Source of the DNA: Diphasiastrum complanatum
Lineage: Eukaryota; Streptophyta; Lycopodiopsida; Lycopodiales; Lycopodiaceae
DNA length: 64,000 nucleotides
Assembly (NCBI GenBank): GCA_029204225.1
Contig: CM055111.1
Location: 1,373,578-1,437,577 of the forward strand
Direction of reading: 5' to 3'
Shown: positions 20,827-31,546 of the stretch, piece after piece
How the letters are laid out: every line of letters starts with the position of its first letter
How positions within the stretch are numbered: position 1 is the first letter of the stretch
Program-made: the position numbers and the translations under genes
The notes under the pieces: generated by a model
Seen by the model: only the letters and a program-made list of their open reading frames with translations
Databases searched by the model: none
Told to the model about the DNA's origin: nothing

Positions 20827-21363
20827 TCAGAACACCCAACAATATCTTGAGTAGTCATCAATGAAGGTTAAAAACATGGATGAACCTCCATTAGATTTGG
20901 TGCTAGCAATGTGCACATCCGAGTGTATGAGTTCAAGAGGATGAGATGACTTTGTGATGGAGTTAGGAAACACCTTCTTATGTGCCTTGGATAAGGCACA
21001 AGCTTTACAAACCTTGTCTTCCTTCCCAATAGACCTTGGTAGGCCTAAAGCATACTCCTCCTTGATCATAGCCTCCATGGAACCCGAGTTGACATGTCCA
21101 AGTCTTTTGTGCCATAAAGTAAAGGTAGATATCTTGCTCTTCTCGGCCAACATGACAACATTAGTATCCACAAATGCATCCAGATTATAAAGTTTGCCAA
21201 GTCTAGTGCCCTTAGCCACTATCTTACCCTTCTTCTTGATGAAACATTCATTTGAAGCAAAGTCAACATTGAAACCATTGTTTACCATTTGGCCAACACT
21301 TAGTAGATTCTTTGTATGTACAAAACACCTTCTATGTTCATCTTTTTGGAAGATCCTAAGCAA
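20827..21363 (-). pseudogene. Copia pre-integrase zinc finger and integrase N-half
   Basis: Contains KNLLSVGQMVNNGFNVDFAS, the GAG-pre-integrase block LWHKRLGHVNSGSMEAMIKE, the HHCC-type CKACALSKAHKKVF and the first catalytic Asp segment LIHSDVHIASTKSNGGSSMF with FIDDYSRYCWVF. A frameshift near 21,330 separates it from protease, and a stop at about 20,827 separates it from the rest of integrase. Confidence 0.87.
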
Positions 21364-22443
21364 AGGGGAATGCTACCAACTCCTTCAATATTACAAGCTT
21401 CATCATTTGCTGTATAGATAGACTTTATAGGTCCATCATAAGATAAGAGAGAAGAGAAAAACTCCCTTTCACTAGTCATGTGTGAACTAGCACCCGAGTC
21501 AATCCACAAGGGATCTTCTCCTTTGAAGCTTGTTGAAGAAAATTTGGACATCATGAGAGAGTCCTCATGTGAACTCTCCTCCTCCTCCTCCTCTTTGCTC
21601 ATGTTGGCTTGGCTTTGATCTTGCTTCCTCTTGAAGCATTCCGAGGCATAAGGCCCCATCTTGCTACAATAGTAGCACTTCACCTTTGATTTGTCCTTCT
21701 TGACTTTGGTGGTTGATGGAGATGCCTTTGAGGGTCCTTCTTGATCCTCAAGCTTTGTAGACTTCTTGAATGTTGATCCTTTGCCTTTGGACTTGCCTTT
21801 GCCTTTGGTGAAGAGAGCTTGGTCATCTCCACCTTGGATGGAAAGCCTATCCATCCTCTCTTGCATTTGGCTCCTTCTTGATTCCTCGGCCATGAGTGTG
21901 CCTTGGAGTTCTTAAAGTATGGGTAGCTTACCCATAATTGCATATCCCTGAACCAAATTGTCAAATTCAAAGCTTAGTCCATTCAATATGAGTTGAACAA
22001 GCTCTTCATCCTTGATAGGGTCACCTATAAAGGCTAGCTCTTTGTTCAATTCCTTTACTCTTAGGACAAAAGTATGTGCACTCTCTCCTTTCTTTTGATA
22101 GCTTCTATAGATTTGATTCTTCAAAGCTAACATTCTAGTTTGGTTCTTGGATTCATAGACCTTTTGCAAAGTCTCCCAAGCATCTTGAGCTGAAGTGCAA
22201 TCTCCTACCTCTCTTAAGAGTTCATTTGCAACATTCATTTTTATGCAATGTAGTGCAACATTGCACCTCTTGATGTATTTGGCTTTTTTCTTGAGGATGA
22301 ATAGGTTCACCCTCCTTACCGTTTACAATTTCCATCAGATCTTGCATGATCATGATAGATTCCATTCTAACTTTCCATATGGAATAGTTAGTTTTGTTGA
22401 GCCTTTCATTAGTATCCAAAAGATATGCATTTATAGATGCCAT
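21300..22443 (-). pseudogene. gag: Copia gag-protease with one frameshift and one nonsense codon
   Basis: Starts at 22443 (MASINAYLLDTNERLNKTNY) exactly as the intact copy at 13700. An A5 run in that copy is A6 here (T6 at 22284-22289), shifting the frame. GAA is TAA at about 21914, stopping Gag after GKLPIL. Gag then resumes MAEESRRSQMQERMDRLS to the zinc knuckle CYYCSKMGPYASEC, an acidic tail (KEEEEEESSHEDS) and protease LWIDSGASSHMTS. Continuity with the intact relative makes the two lesions clear. Confidence 0.9.
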
Positions 22444-23238
22444 CTAGTCTCCTAATCAAGGACTTGACACAAATGAAGGTTACTTCTATTGATTTGATTG
22501 AAGGTCTACCTTATCCCACTTCTTAGGGACCTGAAAAGATCAGTAATCTTCCTATAAAGATCTAAGACTGATCTCTAACAAAATCAAATCATAGAATACT
22601 AGAAACAGTGCACTTGCTTGATTGAAGTAGACAATACTAGTAGAATGGCCCCTCTTTCTATAAAGAACATTAAAGCTTCCAAATGATCTGATCAAGAGTG
22701 AATTTCAGCAACCTAATATACTTCCAAAATCACTTGTAAAAGATCTAAATGGAACTTAATGAGGATGCAACACAATCTACTATCCAATCACAAGCAAAAA
22801 ATGATCAAAATTGATGAAAAATTGATCTAATTTGCTGCATAAGTCAAGCAATGGTTGGACTGAACCTAAATTACTTTAGGAGGTGTCTACTACACCTTAG
22901 AACAGCCTTTAAGAGTCCCCAAAACTCTGATCTTCCCTCTCCTTGAATTCTAGAAAGCCTCCTCTATGAAATCACCTCCAAAACTCGCTTCGAAATCAAT
23001 GCTTGCAGCAAGCAAAACTTGCTATCTTGGTAATGTGAATTGAATTCAACTTTGCCTCTGGTTTTAGACACCTAAACACCTGCAAATGAAGTCACACAAC
23101 ACCAATCTCCAATGTATTTGACTCACTTTGAGTTCTAGAATCAATACTAGATGCTAAGATCCAATCTACACAAGATTTAGATCAAAAATTGTGATCAAAT
23201 TGAATGAAAACCAAGGATTTAGCTCATTTCAGCCTTTA
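22444..23238 (-). other. Copia family A leader
   Basis: Non-coding 5' leader between PBS and gag, closely matching 12902-13699 in the deleted relative. Confidence 0.75.
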
Positions 23239-23251
23239 GGCTCTGATACCA
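23239..23251 (-). promoter_or_regulatory. Primer binding site
   Basis: ggctctgatacca on the plus strand is tggtatcagagcc on the minus strand, abutting the 5' LTR end. Confidence 0.93.
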
Positions 23252-23923
23252 TGTAAAAATTACAGCAAATAAGGATCCTAAAACACTTGAAATGATGAGG
23301 GAAACAATAGATCATGATTTCATAAGATTAGCACAAGTTGAACCATCAAAAATCTATGCTTGAACCTCACTAAATGGCCCAAATCCTTGAAGAAGGCTTC
23401 ACACGTGTGAAAGTACAGCCTCCCACAGTCTGAGTACTGTACACCAGACCTACATTCAATCCTATAATCATTAGTAATCACAAGTACTCAAACAATTATG
23501 AACATAGAGAGCAATTGCACCATTATGAGAGAAAAAACATGAAATTGCTTGATTGATTTTGGTGAGATATCATCACCTATATATACATGATCCATCACGG
23601 TTTTGGGTAGGTATGAGTAGCCCTAAACCTATCCCTAATGCTAATTTTGGTGGATCTTTCATCCCTACCAAGTTAGGGTTGGAATCTTGGAGATCCCTCA
23701 ACAATGCAAAAATTACCAAAAATAGCTCCTATTTTTTCTCCCTTGTATCTAAGCATAATTTGGACTCATTCCAAAGGTTCTAACACTTAGGTCTACGTGA
23801 GAACATCTTTATGAATGGAATCCTATGCTATTTGGCACGTGTGACAAGCCACATCATGACCATCTAACTATTTACATGTCATATGACCAAAACTAGTCAA
23901 GCTAGAATTGTGAATTTTTAACA
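23252..23923 (-). mobile_element. 5' LTR of full-length family A copia
   Basis: 672 bp with TG..CA ends. It holds cacacgtgtg at 23400 and a TATA-like run near 23576. AGCGA follows at 23924. Confidence 0.94.
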
Positions 23924-23928
23924 AGCGA

Positions 23929-24340
23929 GCCATGTTAGAAGCTATAAGAGAAGAGGATGAAGAGTCAGATGATGAGGATCATCATTTTGATAGCCACCAA
24001 GAAACTTAATAGAATGAAAAAGAGAACGTCCTATTGAAGGAATTATTGAACAAAGACTAATCGAATCATCACGCACTTTGGATATGTAGGATGAATTCAA
24101 AAGGATAACCAAAATCCATAACAATCAATCGGATGAGATACAAAAGGCCTTAAAAGATCTTCAAACCCAGAATACATACCCAAGACGAGAGGGTGTGTGG
24201 TGTTCCATTTGTAGGGGGAATCACACTAGGAATGAATGTCCGAATAAGGGTCCAACACACTATCCATCTCAATCTATGTTCTATGTGAAGAAAAATGAAT
24301 CATTTAAGATCCATTTACATTTCTTGATCTTTGGTTAGAA
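23929..24340 (+). pseudogene. Gypsy gag remnant, right part
   Basis: Continues the frame cut at 17816: AMLEAIREEDEESDDEDHHF then stops. A second piece has a zinc knuckle, WCSICRGNHTRNECPNKGPT near 24215-24260. The AIRE.DE.SD pattern is shared with the 53.8-kb Gag (AIREKDEDSDEE), consistent with the shared LTR. Together with 17731-17816 it shows the gypsy into which the family A copia jumped. Confidence 0.78.
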
Positions 24341-24367
24341 AGACAACACAAAATTTATCAATACCAA

Positions 24368-24917
24368 TGTAGAAAAATCAACATCCTCTCAATGATAGAG
24401 ATGCAAAATCAACTAGATCTTGATCATACACCAAACATAAGATAATCTGAAGTTGGTTTTCATACAAAAATAGTAAGCTATTGTATTTCACACATGTGGA
24501 TCCGAATATAGCATAAAATGAGCATTCTACACACAAGATTGCAAGATATCACCAAGATAGTGCACAAGAAAACTCATGTATAAGCATGAAATGAGATCAA
24601 AGAGAGAGAGAATGCTTCTCTTCCCACGTGTGTACAACCATATATAGCAGATCCATGACTCATTAATGAGTTTAGTTACCCTCCATAACAGAAACCCTAG
24701 CATTAATGTGGACTAGAATCAATGTCTCCAACATTCAAATATGAATCTACTAAACTCGACCTCCTACATTTCCCTCACTTTCCAAAAGTGGTAATTCAAA
24801 TGCTTTTAGACTGATATAACTTTGAAAAGTCAAACTCTAAGTCTAATATGAAAATTGGCCTCAATTGCCAAATAAACAAATATGACCAAATTGATCAAAC
24901 TAGTTGAAATCTCTCAC
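24368..24917 (-). mobile_element. 3' LTR of copia family E (low end tentative)
   Basis: On the minus strand it begins TGTGAGAGATTTCAAC after a purine tract (gaagaggga). TGTAGAAAAA at 24368, read as ..TTTTTCTACA, is the likely end. Its body matches 8575-8917. It also contains cacacatgtg and cacgtgtg palindrome variants. Confidence 0.7.
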
Positions 24918-25846
24918 ACTCCCTCTTCAACTAGTTTTAGCATAGACTTTGAGAACACTCCAAGTGAAGTCCTATGCGTCATAAACAAGTCTTTTCCGAA
25001 TGCTTTGGTTAAGATATCAGCTACACATTCCCTTGAATAAACATGTTGAAGATCCAGCTCCTTTGCCATGACTTGCTCCCTCACAAAATGATATGCCACC
25101 TCAATATGCTTGGTCCTTGCATGAAAGATAGGATTGCTTGCCAAATTTTGGGCTGATAGGTTGTCACAAAAGATAATTGGATTCTCTCAAAAGTCCATTA
25201 AGTTAGATTCACTTACCATCCTCTTGATCCATAACATCTCTTTTGCACAATGAGTAAGTGCTTTATACTCGGCCTCACTAGATGACAATGAGATAGTCAC
25301 TTGTTTTTTTGACATCTATGATATATCGCCATCACCTATGAAAATACAATGTCCACTTATGGATTTCCTATCCATTTGATCTCCATCAAAGTCTGAATCT
25401 AAAAATCCAAACAAGTTAGGTGATGATCCCTCATACAATATGCCAAAATCTCGAGTTCCCATGATGTACCTCAAAACTCTTTTCCCTAGCTTCCAATGCT
25501 CTTGACTAGGATCTTGTATAAATTGGCTCAATCTACCAGCACAATAGCTTAGATCTGGTCTTGGGATGGTTAGGTAGATGAGTGAACCAACTAGCTTTTT
25601 ATAGAGAGTAATGTCCTCGAAGGATCTTTCATTACCTCTTATAGTTAGCTTTACATTTGACTCCAAAGCTGTATCACAAGACTTTGCATCTACCATATGA
25701 AATCTTTTTAGAATAGAATTAGCATACTTCTTTTGAAAAATGAAAGTAGATTGAGAAGATCTAATGCAAATGACCAAGATCATGCACCTTAAATTCCTTC
25801 TTAAGAGCAATCTTGATCTCATCAACATCTTGATTGTCTCCACCAC
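24918..25846 (-). pseudogene. Copia family E RT thumb and RNase H
   Basis: Two open pieces. 25316-25846 holds FIFQKKYANSILKRFHMVDA, KLVGSLIYLTIPRPDLSYCA, HWKLGKRVLRYIMGTRDFGI and the RNase H start FLDSDFDGDQMDRKSISGH. 24914-25144 holds MASNPIFHARTKHIEVAYHF and VREQVMAKELDLQHVYSREC. Between them the catalytic SLSSSEAEYKAL region lies in another frame. The PPT and LTR follow directly, so this is the true 3' end of the element. Confidence 0.85.
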
Positions 25847-26622
25847 TCAAGATGATATCATCCACATAGAATAGCAAGATGGTAATATCATTTCTAGCAA
25901 ACCTAGAATAAAGTGAATGATAATACTCACTCATACCAAACCTTTGAGAGAGTACAAATGTGTTAAGCTTAGCATACCAACTCCTTCGTGCTTGCTTAAG
26001 GCTATACAAACTCTTTTGTAGAAGACACACATGATTTGGCTTTGTAGATGAAATGTAGCTCTCAGATTGTACACTTCGTCCTCAAGATCACCATTAAAAA
26101 ATACATTTGTAATAGATTCCATCCAAAAAGAATAGCAAGAGATATAATGACCCGAATGCTCACCATCTTTGCCACGGGTGCAAAGGTTTCACCATAGTCA
26201 ATACCATGTTCTTGAGCATATCCTTTTGCCATCAGCCTTGCCTTATGCTTATTGACAGATTCATCTTGGTTTGTCTTCACCTTGAAGATCCATTTGCATT
26301 CAATAGCTTTCTTGTCCTTAGGTAACTCCACCAATCTCCATGTTCCATTTTTCAAAAGAGCTTGATACTCAAAATCCATTGCTTGGATCCACTCCTCTTT
26401 GTTTCTTGCATCATCTACACATGTAGGTTCATCAAAAGATGTTAGGAAAGCATAGTTTGTACTTCCAACAACTTTCTTATCTTTTTCATCATATGTGAGC
26501 CTTGAAGGTGTTTGTCTTTCCCTTGATGTTCTCCTTGGCTTTTGACTTGATGGAGGTCCTTCATCGTCACCATCTAAAGTAGGATCCATCACATCAACAA
26601 CAAGATTGTTAGATCCATCCAC
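25761..26622 (-). pseudogene. Copia family E linker and reverse transcriptase
   Basis: 26062-26622 carries the linker (PRRTSRERQTPSRLTYDEKD, SFDEPTCVDDARNKEEWIQA) and RT start (ECKWIFKVKTNQDESVNKHK, YGETFAPVAKMVSIRVIISL). 25761-26030 carries LYSLKQARRSWYAKLNTFVL and the active site LLFYVDDIILSGG. Frame changes near 26,090 and 25,800 break the polyprotein. YVDD is present. Confidence 0.87.
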
Positions 26623-27477
26623 ACCATCATTACTTCAAGACACCTTTGGAATATTACCCTCATCAAAAATGACATCTCTACCATTAATCACCTTATTAGT
26701 AGTAGGAATGTAAACCCTGTAGGCTTTACTCACCTCACTATATCCAACAAATATACCTTTCTTTAAAGATGGATCCTCCTTGGTTCTATCATCAAGAGTT
26801 ATATTGAAATATCAAGTACATCCAAAAGTTCTATGAAAGTTGACACTTGACCTCCTCTTGAATAGCTTCTCAAAAGTTGTTGTTCCATCCAAACCTATTG
26901 CATAGAAAGTTAGCACACAACAATCCCAAAATGGTTTTGGAAGATTAGCACCTAACGTCATGGCTTTGGCATTTTCACATAAAGTCCTATTATTCCTCTC
27001 GGTCACTCCATTTTGATGTGGTGTCCTTGGCGTTGTGTACTCCATCTTGATCCCATGCTCATCACAAAAGGCCTTGAGCTTGTAGATATGTACTCTCCAC
27101 CATTGTCACTCCTCAAGCATTTGATCTTTGTAGAAAATTGGCTCTCCCATGAATTCTTGAACTTGACAAAGACATCATACACTTCATCTTTGCTCTTTGG
27201 TAGATAGATCCAACAAGATCTACTAAAATCATCAATGAAATTTACATACATCTTAGCTCCACTATTGCTAATTGTAGTAATTCCATGAATATCTGAATGT
27301 ACAGCTTGAAAAGGCTTCATAATTCTAGATGTAGATCTAATATAAGGTAGTCTACGTGACTTTGACAAAGCACAAGACTCACAAACATGATCATATGCTT
27401 TTGGAAAAACTTGGAAGACCAATCATAACTTGCTTTTTAGCCATTACCTTCAATGACTTGAAGCTGAGATGCCCCGG
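26623..27477 (-). pseudogene. Copia family E integrase, 5'-truncated at a gypsy junction
   Basis: Starts GHLSFKSLKVMAKKQVMIGL, the GAG-pre-integrase block, at 27477. It continues after a frameshift with CESCALSKSRRLPY, VHSDIHGITTISNSGAKMYV, FIDDFSRSCWIYLPKSKDEV, CLRSDNGGEYIST, then TPRTPHQNGVTERNNRTLCE and FWDCCVLTFYAIGLDG. Gag, protease and 5' LTR are missing. Upstream sequence is gypsy pol in the same open frame. Confidence 0.87.
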
Positions 27478-28275
27478 TTTAAGCAGGATACGATGCACAG
27501 CTACTTGGGGTGAGACGCCTTTCATGTCTTTATAGGTCCAAGCAAAGATATGTCGATATTTTCGTAGGAGCTTTTCAAGCCATCTACATTGTTCACGATT
27601 CAGAGGAGCTCCGATGTGGACAAGATATTCGTTGGTTTCACTTGGCTCACTCAGGGAAAGGGTTATGGTTTGTGCAAGGCCTTCATAGGGTGAATTACCA
27701 GTTGGCTCATGTTGAGCTTGGGGTAATTGGATTGTGACATCCTCGATCGTATAGTCCTTAAAGTATACAGGAACATCATGGGTTGGAGATTTGAGGGGAG
27801 CCTTGCCTTTCTCTTTCCGGGATGGGGCTCGGAATCTATTGGGGATTGGTGTAGGACTAGAGGCAATCTCAGGAATTTCCCGAACAATGGTGCAGTCACC
27901 TGGCGGTTGAATTTGAAGTGGCTTTTTCATTTGCTCTTTCATAGTACGACCACGTGGTTGAGGTTTTGGTGGTGGAGATGTGTGTGGATGAGGGATAGTT
28001 GGTATGTCATGGAGGATCTCGTCATCAATCTGAAAGATAGTCTCCTCTTCACAAAGATCCCATGGATAGTGTGGGCATCTGGGACGGTAGAATTTTGTCT
28101 CAGGTTTTTTAAATGCAACCTTGGCAATTGGTTCCACCTTGGAAGCATGTTGCGGATAGGTACTAGGTGGGAGTGCTTCCATATAGTTGAGGATCTGAAG
28201 ATCAGAAATGTCCATATCTTTTGGGAAATTTTGAATTCGTAAGACGTTCGGTAGGTCGGACCACACTTTGATCAA
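27478..28275 (-). pseudogene. Gypsy protease-RT spacer and RT start, fused to copia
   Basis: About 265 open residues. A long proline-rich spacer leads to the RT entry motif RHIFAWTYKDMKGVSPQVAV and HRILLKP, which in gypsy polyproteins precedes the RT fingers. At this point the sequence switches without a stop to the copia pre-integrase block. RT catalytic domain, RNase H and integrase of this gypsy are absent. This is the 3' break of the element whose 5' LTR is near 36.4-36.9 kb. Confidence 0.82.
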
Positions 28276-28321
28276 CCATTCGAAGCTGACACGTAGGTTT
28301 GGCTAGCTTGTCGTTCAGATT

Positions 28322-29340
28322 TCATTCCATCATGAGGGATGTAAAAATGATATTAACCCCAGAATATCCATCGAGTACTGCTAAAACTTCATGAGATTGA
28401 TGATGGGTAGCTGAGATTTTGATGTTGCATCGTTCGCTGAGTGGATTGGTTAGATGTAAAGGCATTTCAGGCAACTCGTCAATAGTGGTGGTGGTATTGG
28501 ATTGGATCTGTTGTTTCCACTGGCCAGCATGCTTCCAGAGTACATGGAACGGAAGAGTGACATTGGCTTGTAGTAGATCTCCCCAAACTTTGGTATCTTC
28601 AAGGGTTTTGCTTTCCAAGGGCTTGGGAGGTACTTTATGGGAGGAGGGAGATTGTTGGTCGGCATTGCAGATTTGTTGGTGATACTCATCATGCAGCCAA
28701 ATTTCTTCAGACGGGTGAGGGTAATCTATCGGGGTTGAATCATCACTTGGAGGAACAGCCTGTGGTTGAGTTTTGCTGGATGCAAGTGTAGGGGCTTGGT
28801 GTTGGGTTTGTGCCTGAGTCAAGACCCAAGCAGGATGTGTTTCGATTGGTAAGTTTTCTACTTGCACTGAACAGACAAGAGCGGCTGACTTAGATCAGGA
28901 TGGGCAATCCTTCACATGATGTTCAATACCACAATTTTCACAAGTTAGGAGAAAGCGGAGTTTATCTGGGCAACAAATACTAGGATGTTTACCTGCACAG
29001 ATAAAGCATTCTCGTATTGTAGGCAGTTGATGTGCAACAAAGATAGCTTGGTTTGGATTGTAAGCTTGGGCATTGGGATCCACTGGTTGAGCATTAGAAT
29101 TATACGTATAATAAACAACCGTTTCAATAGAGTATTGTCTTCCACATAGTAGGTGTCCGGATCGATGGCATTCGGATCAAGATAATGGACAGCGTTTTGT
29201 GGGGTAGGTTGGTTAACAATAAACTGTTGTCGTGCGGATTGGTATTGATTTGGTGCAGGTGGTCGCGGTTGGTAAACCCGTGGTCATGGCACAGGTTGTT
29301 GTGGCGGGTAAGGGTGTGAGCTCGATAGATGGTGGGTCTG
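28322..29340 (-). pseudogene. Gypsy gag C-terminus and protease
   Basis: 28895-29083 carries two Cys-rich knuckles: CFICAGKHPSICC, and CENCGIEHHVKDC which fits CX2CX4HX4C. 28322-28867 contains TLPFHVLWKHAGQWKQQI and a retropepsin-like EVLAVLDGYSGVNIIFTSLM, where the usual DGGSG or DSGSG is DGYSG. Small frames to 29340 fill the gap to the inserted LTR. The same pre-protease signature recurs on the plus strand at 37.1-37.4 kb. Confidence 0.78.
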
Positions 29341-29343
29341 GTG

Positions 29344-30193
29344 TGTGGAAAAAGTACAAAAAGGGCCAAGAGTGGATCCTAATCTGATCCTCAAGAGGGA
29401 TTGGTTGTCAGATTACTTGATCTATCAATCTACTTGAGATTAAGATCAATCTAGATCAATTCTAGACACAAAATCCTAACAAGAACAATCATTAATTGAA
29501 GGTAGGTATAATTTCTAGTTTCACACGTGTGAAACACTGTCTGAGTATGGACTCCAACCTGAAAATCAAGTACACATTGATAGAACCTCAAAACAATCAA
29601 AACAAATGTAGACAAATGGAGAGAATCACTCAAAATTGCTTCCAAAACCAAGATTGGTGTCTCACATTGATTATGGCCAAATGTGGCTCTATATATACAA
29701 TAAGTGGGAGCTCGTGGTACTAATCATCCCTTTGATCCCACATGTGTGAAGGTTCTTTGTCATATGATGATTCATCATGCAAAATTGACACTTGGACAAA
29801 ACCTTCTATTTTGAGCACTTTTGGTCCATTTTTCTTCTATATGGAAATCTTCTGATTGGAAAGGTGCACCTTCTATATGGAGTTTTCTGATTGGAAATCT
29901 TCTAGAAGTCAAAATTTGACTACTTCAGCTTATTCCACACATGTGATATGACACCTAACCAAAGGATGTGGCTCATGCAATCAATAGATTGATGCCATGT
30001 GTCATATGTCTAGAAAACTAGTTTTTGGCCTTTTTAGCCACTAGAACTTGAATTAAATCATATGTACAGACTATATGATTATGGTACATGACAAGTACAC
30101 TATTTTCACACGTGGGAACACGCTTCATACATGTGTGTTTATCTATATACAAGAGTTTTGGCCTCTACCAAGCTTATTTTTGCATTTTTCACA
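29344..30193 (-). mobile_element. 3' LTR of X element copy 1
   Basis: 850 bp. On the minus strand it runs TGTGAAAAATGC to TTTTTCCACA. Low-side flank TGGTG is at 29339-29343. It contains cacacgtgtg at 29522 and a TATA-like run read on the minus strand near 29690. A tandem copy of a ttctatatgga..ttctgattgga unit near 29838-29900 makes it longer than the 33857 copy. Confidence 0.88.
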
Positions 30194-30204
30194 CTCCTCA
30201 AAAA
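30194..30204 (-). promoter_or_regulatory. Polypurine tract of X copy 1
   Basis: ctcctcaaaaa (minus ..tttttgaggag) directly precedes the LTR start, as at 42791 and 11808. Confidence 0.8.
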
Positions 30205-30316
30205 TCTAGCTTGATGGAAAACATGATGATCTTGAACTTGACTCCATGGGTTGAATTGGTCTTTGCTGGTTCAAAAGGTGTGAAGATCAGCCAATGATCT
30301 TGATGCTGATCTGAAA

Positions 30317-31060
30317 TCACCATATCCATGATAGTGCTTCTTTGATATTGACATCTTTGATGAACTTGAGAGCTTTGCACCATCCTAGCACCTCCAAAAT
30401 TGATTCCTTCCGAATTTCATGTAGATGCTTGACTTTGAGGCTTGCTCCTTCTTCATGTGCATGCTCATTCATGGGAAAATAAAGATTTCTTCTTGATCTA
30501 TTAGGATCACAAAGATCTAACATCATGTTACCACGATCTAGAGAATTAGACTCATCCAAATTGGCAAGACTATGCATGCTATAATAACAAAGTGTTTGCA
30601 TCATATCTTCATGCTTGTTTACCATGATAATATCAGATCCAATGAGGCTAAATACTTTATTATGGATATAAGTGTCTTTAGAAGATGATTCACGTACTCT
30701 CGTAAAGAGTTTACAATTTGCCTCAATACAAATTTTCAAACTATGAGTGAGCAAATCACTTTTGCTCTTACATGACTTAAGAGCATACATTTTATGAAAT
30801 AACCATCTGCTTTCTAATTGATTTAAAATCAATTTCAACATTTTAAGAACATCATCTATGTTCTCAAGAGAGACTTCATGCTCAACTAGTATGGCCTTAC
30901 TCCAATTTTAAGATGCAATGATCTCACTAAAGCAAATTGATTTATCAAATGGCATAAGAGAAGTAAGTATGTGATGTATATCACATGATATATGCTCCTC
31001 TTTCCCTTAAAATGTGAACCACATAGACTCAACCATATTTCTTGAGTTTCTTTTTGGAAT
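30317..31060 (-). pseudogene. X element copy 1, second linker + X-domain module
   Basis: Reads a degenerate copia linker (FDKSICFSEIIAS, stop, NWSKAILVEHEVSLEN), then LKLILNQLESRWLFHKMYAL, KSCKSKSDLLTHSLKICIEA, NCKLFTRVRESSSKDTYIH, NKVFSLIGSDIIMVNKHED, MMQTLCYYSMHSLANLDESN and a C-terminal basic/helical stretch ending IKEALSWIW. The open part is 174 residues. Copia RT motifs such as CKWVF and YVDD are absent. It is 85-95% like copies 2 and 3 by eye. Confidence 0.75.
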
Positions 31061-31540
31061 CACAATTTGAGAAGGTCTCTCCTCCTCAATCCTTGGCACC
31101 CTTGAACCTTGAGAAAGATTCTCCTCCTCAATCCTTGGCACATTTGAACCTTGAGATGACTCCTTAAGATCCTCTTCATGGTGCTCCTTTTTGATGGAAA
31201 TCCGAGACCTCCATGTCTCATAATGATCACATCAAGTATGACCATTCAATATGCACTTCCTATGATTATCAAGATTACTTATGCTAGAACCATAAGTCCG
31301 AAAATCACCACAACTTGGCATGATTTTTCCAATATTGAAATCAAAAGGTATTTCCATCTTAATAAGGCTAACTACTTGCTTGTGGATACGAGTGTCCACT
31401 TTGGATGCTTCACTTATTCTCATAAGAAGTTTACAACCTGCCTTTAAGATTGAAAACTTACAATTTTCATCTATATGAATGAACACATCATTCATGATAT
31501 TATTGAAACCAGAAGATCCTGCATTATGAAGATATTTCAA
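31061..31540 (-). pseudogene. X element copy 1, first X-domain and repeat spacer
   Basis: 31232-31540 encodes NCKFSILKAGCKLLMRISEA, SKVDTRIHKQVVSLIKMEIP, IGKIMPSCGDF and ISNLDNHRKCILNGHT. It aligns with the second module at CKL..R, E(A/S)S, DT.(I/L)H..V.SLI and NLD. The spacer repeats (Q)GS.VPRIEEE twice, then IVIPKRNSRNM, reminiscent of the PRRSSR start of copia linkers. Confidence 0.75.
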
Positions 31541-31546
31541 TCTCCT

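Larger units (their letters stand above)
17817..23923 (-). mobile_element. Full-length Ty1/copia retrotransposon, family A
   Basis: 6107 bp. LTRs are 672 bp each, at 17817-18488 and 23252-23923. PBS and PPT are in place and all of gag, protease, integrase, RT and RNase H are recognisable in minus orientation. Target duplication AGCGA lies at 17812-17816 and 23924-23928, inside a gypsy gag. LTRs differ at about 13 of 672 positions by eye. The coding region has at least five disabling changes, so it is complete in structure but inactive. Confidence 0.96.
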
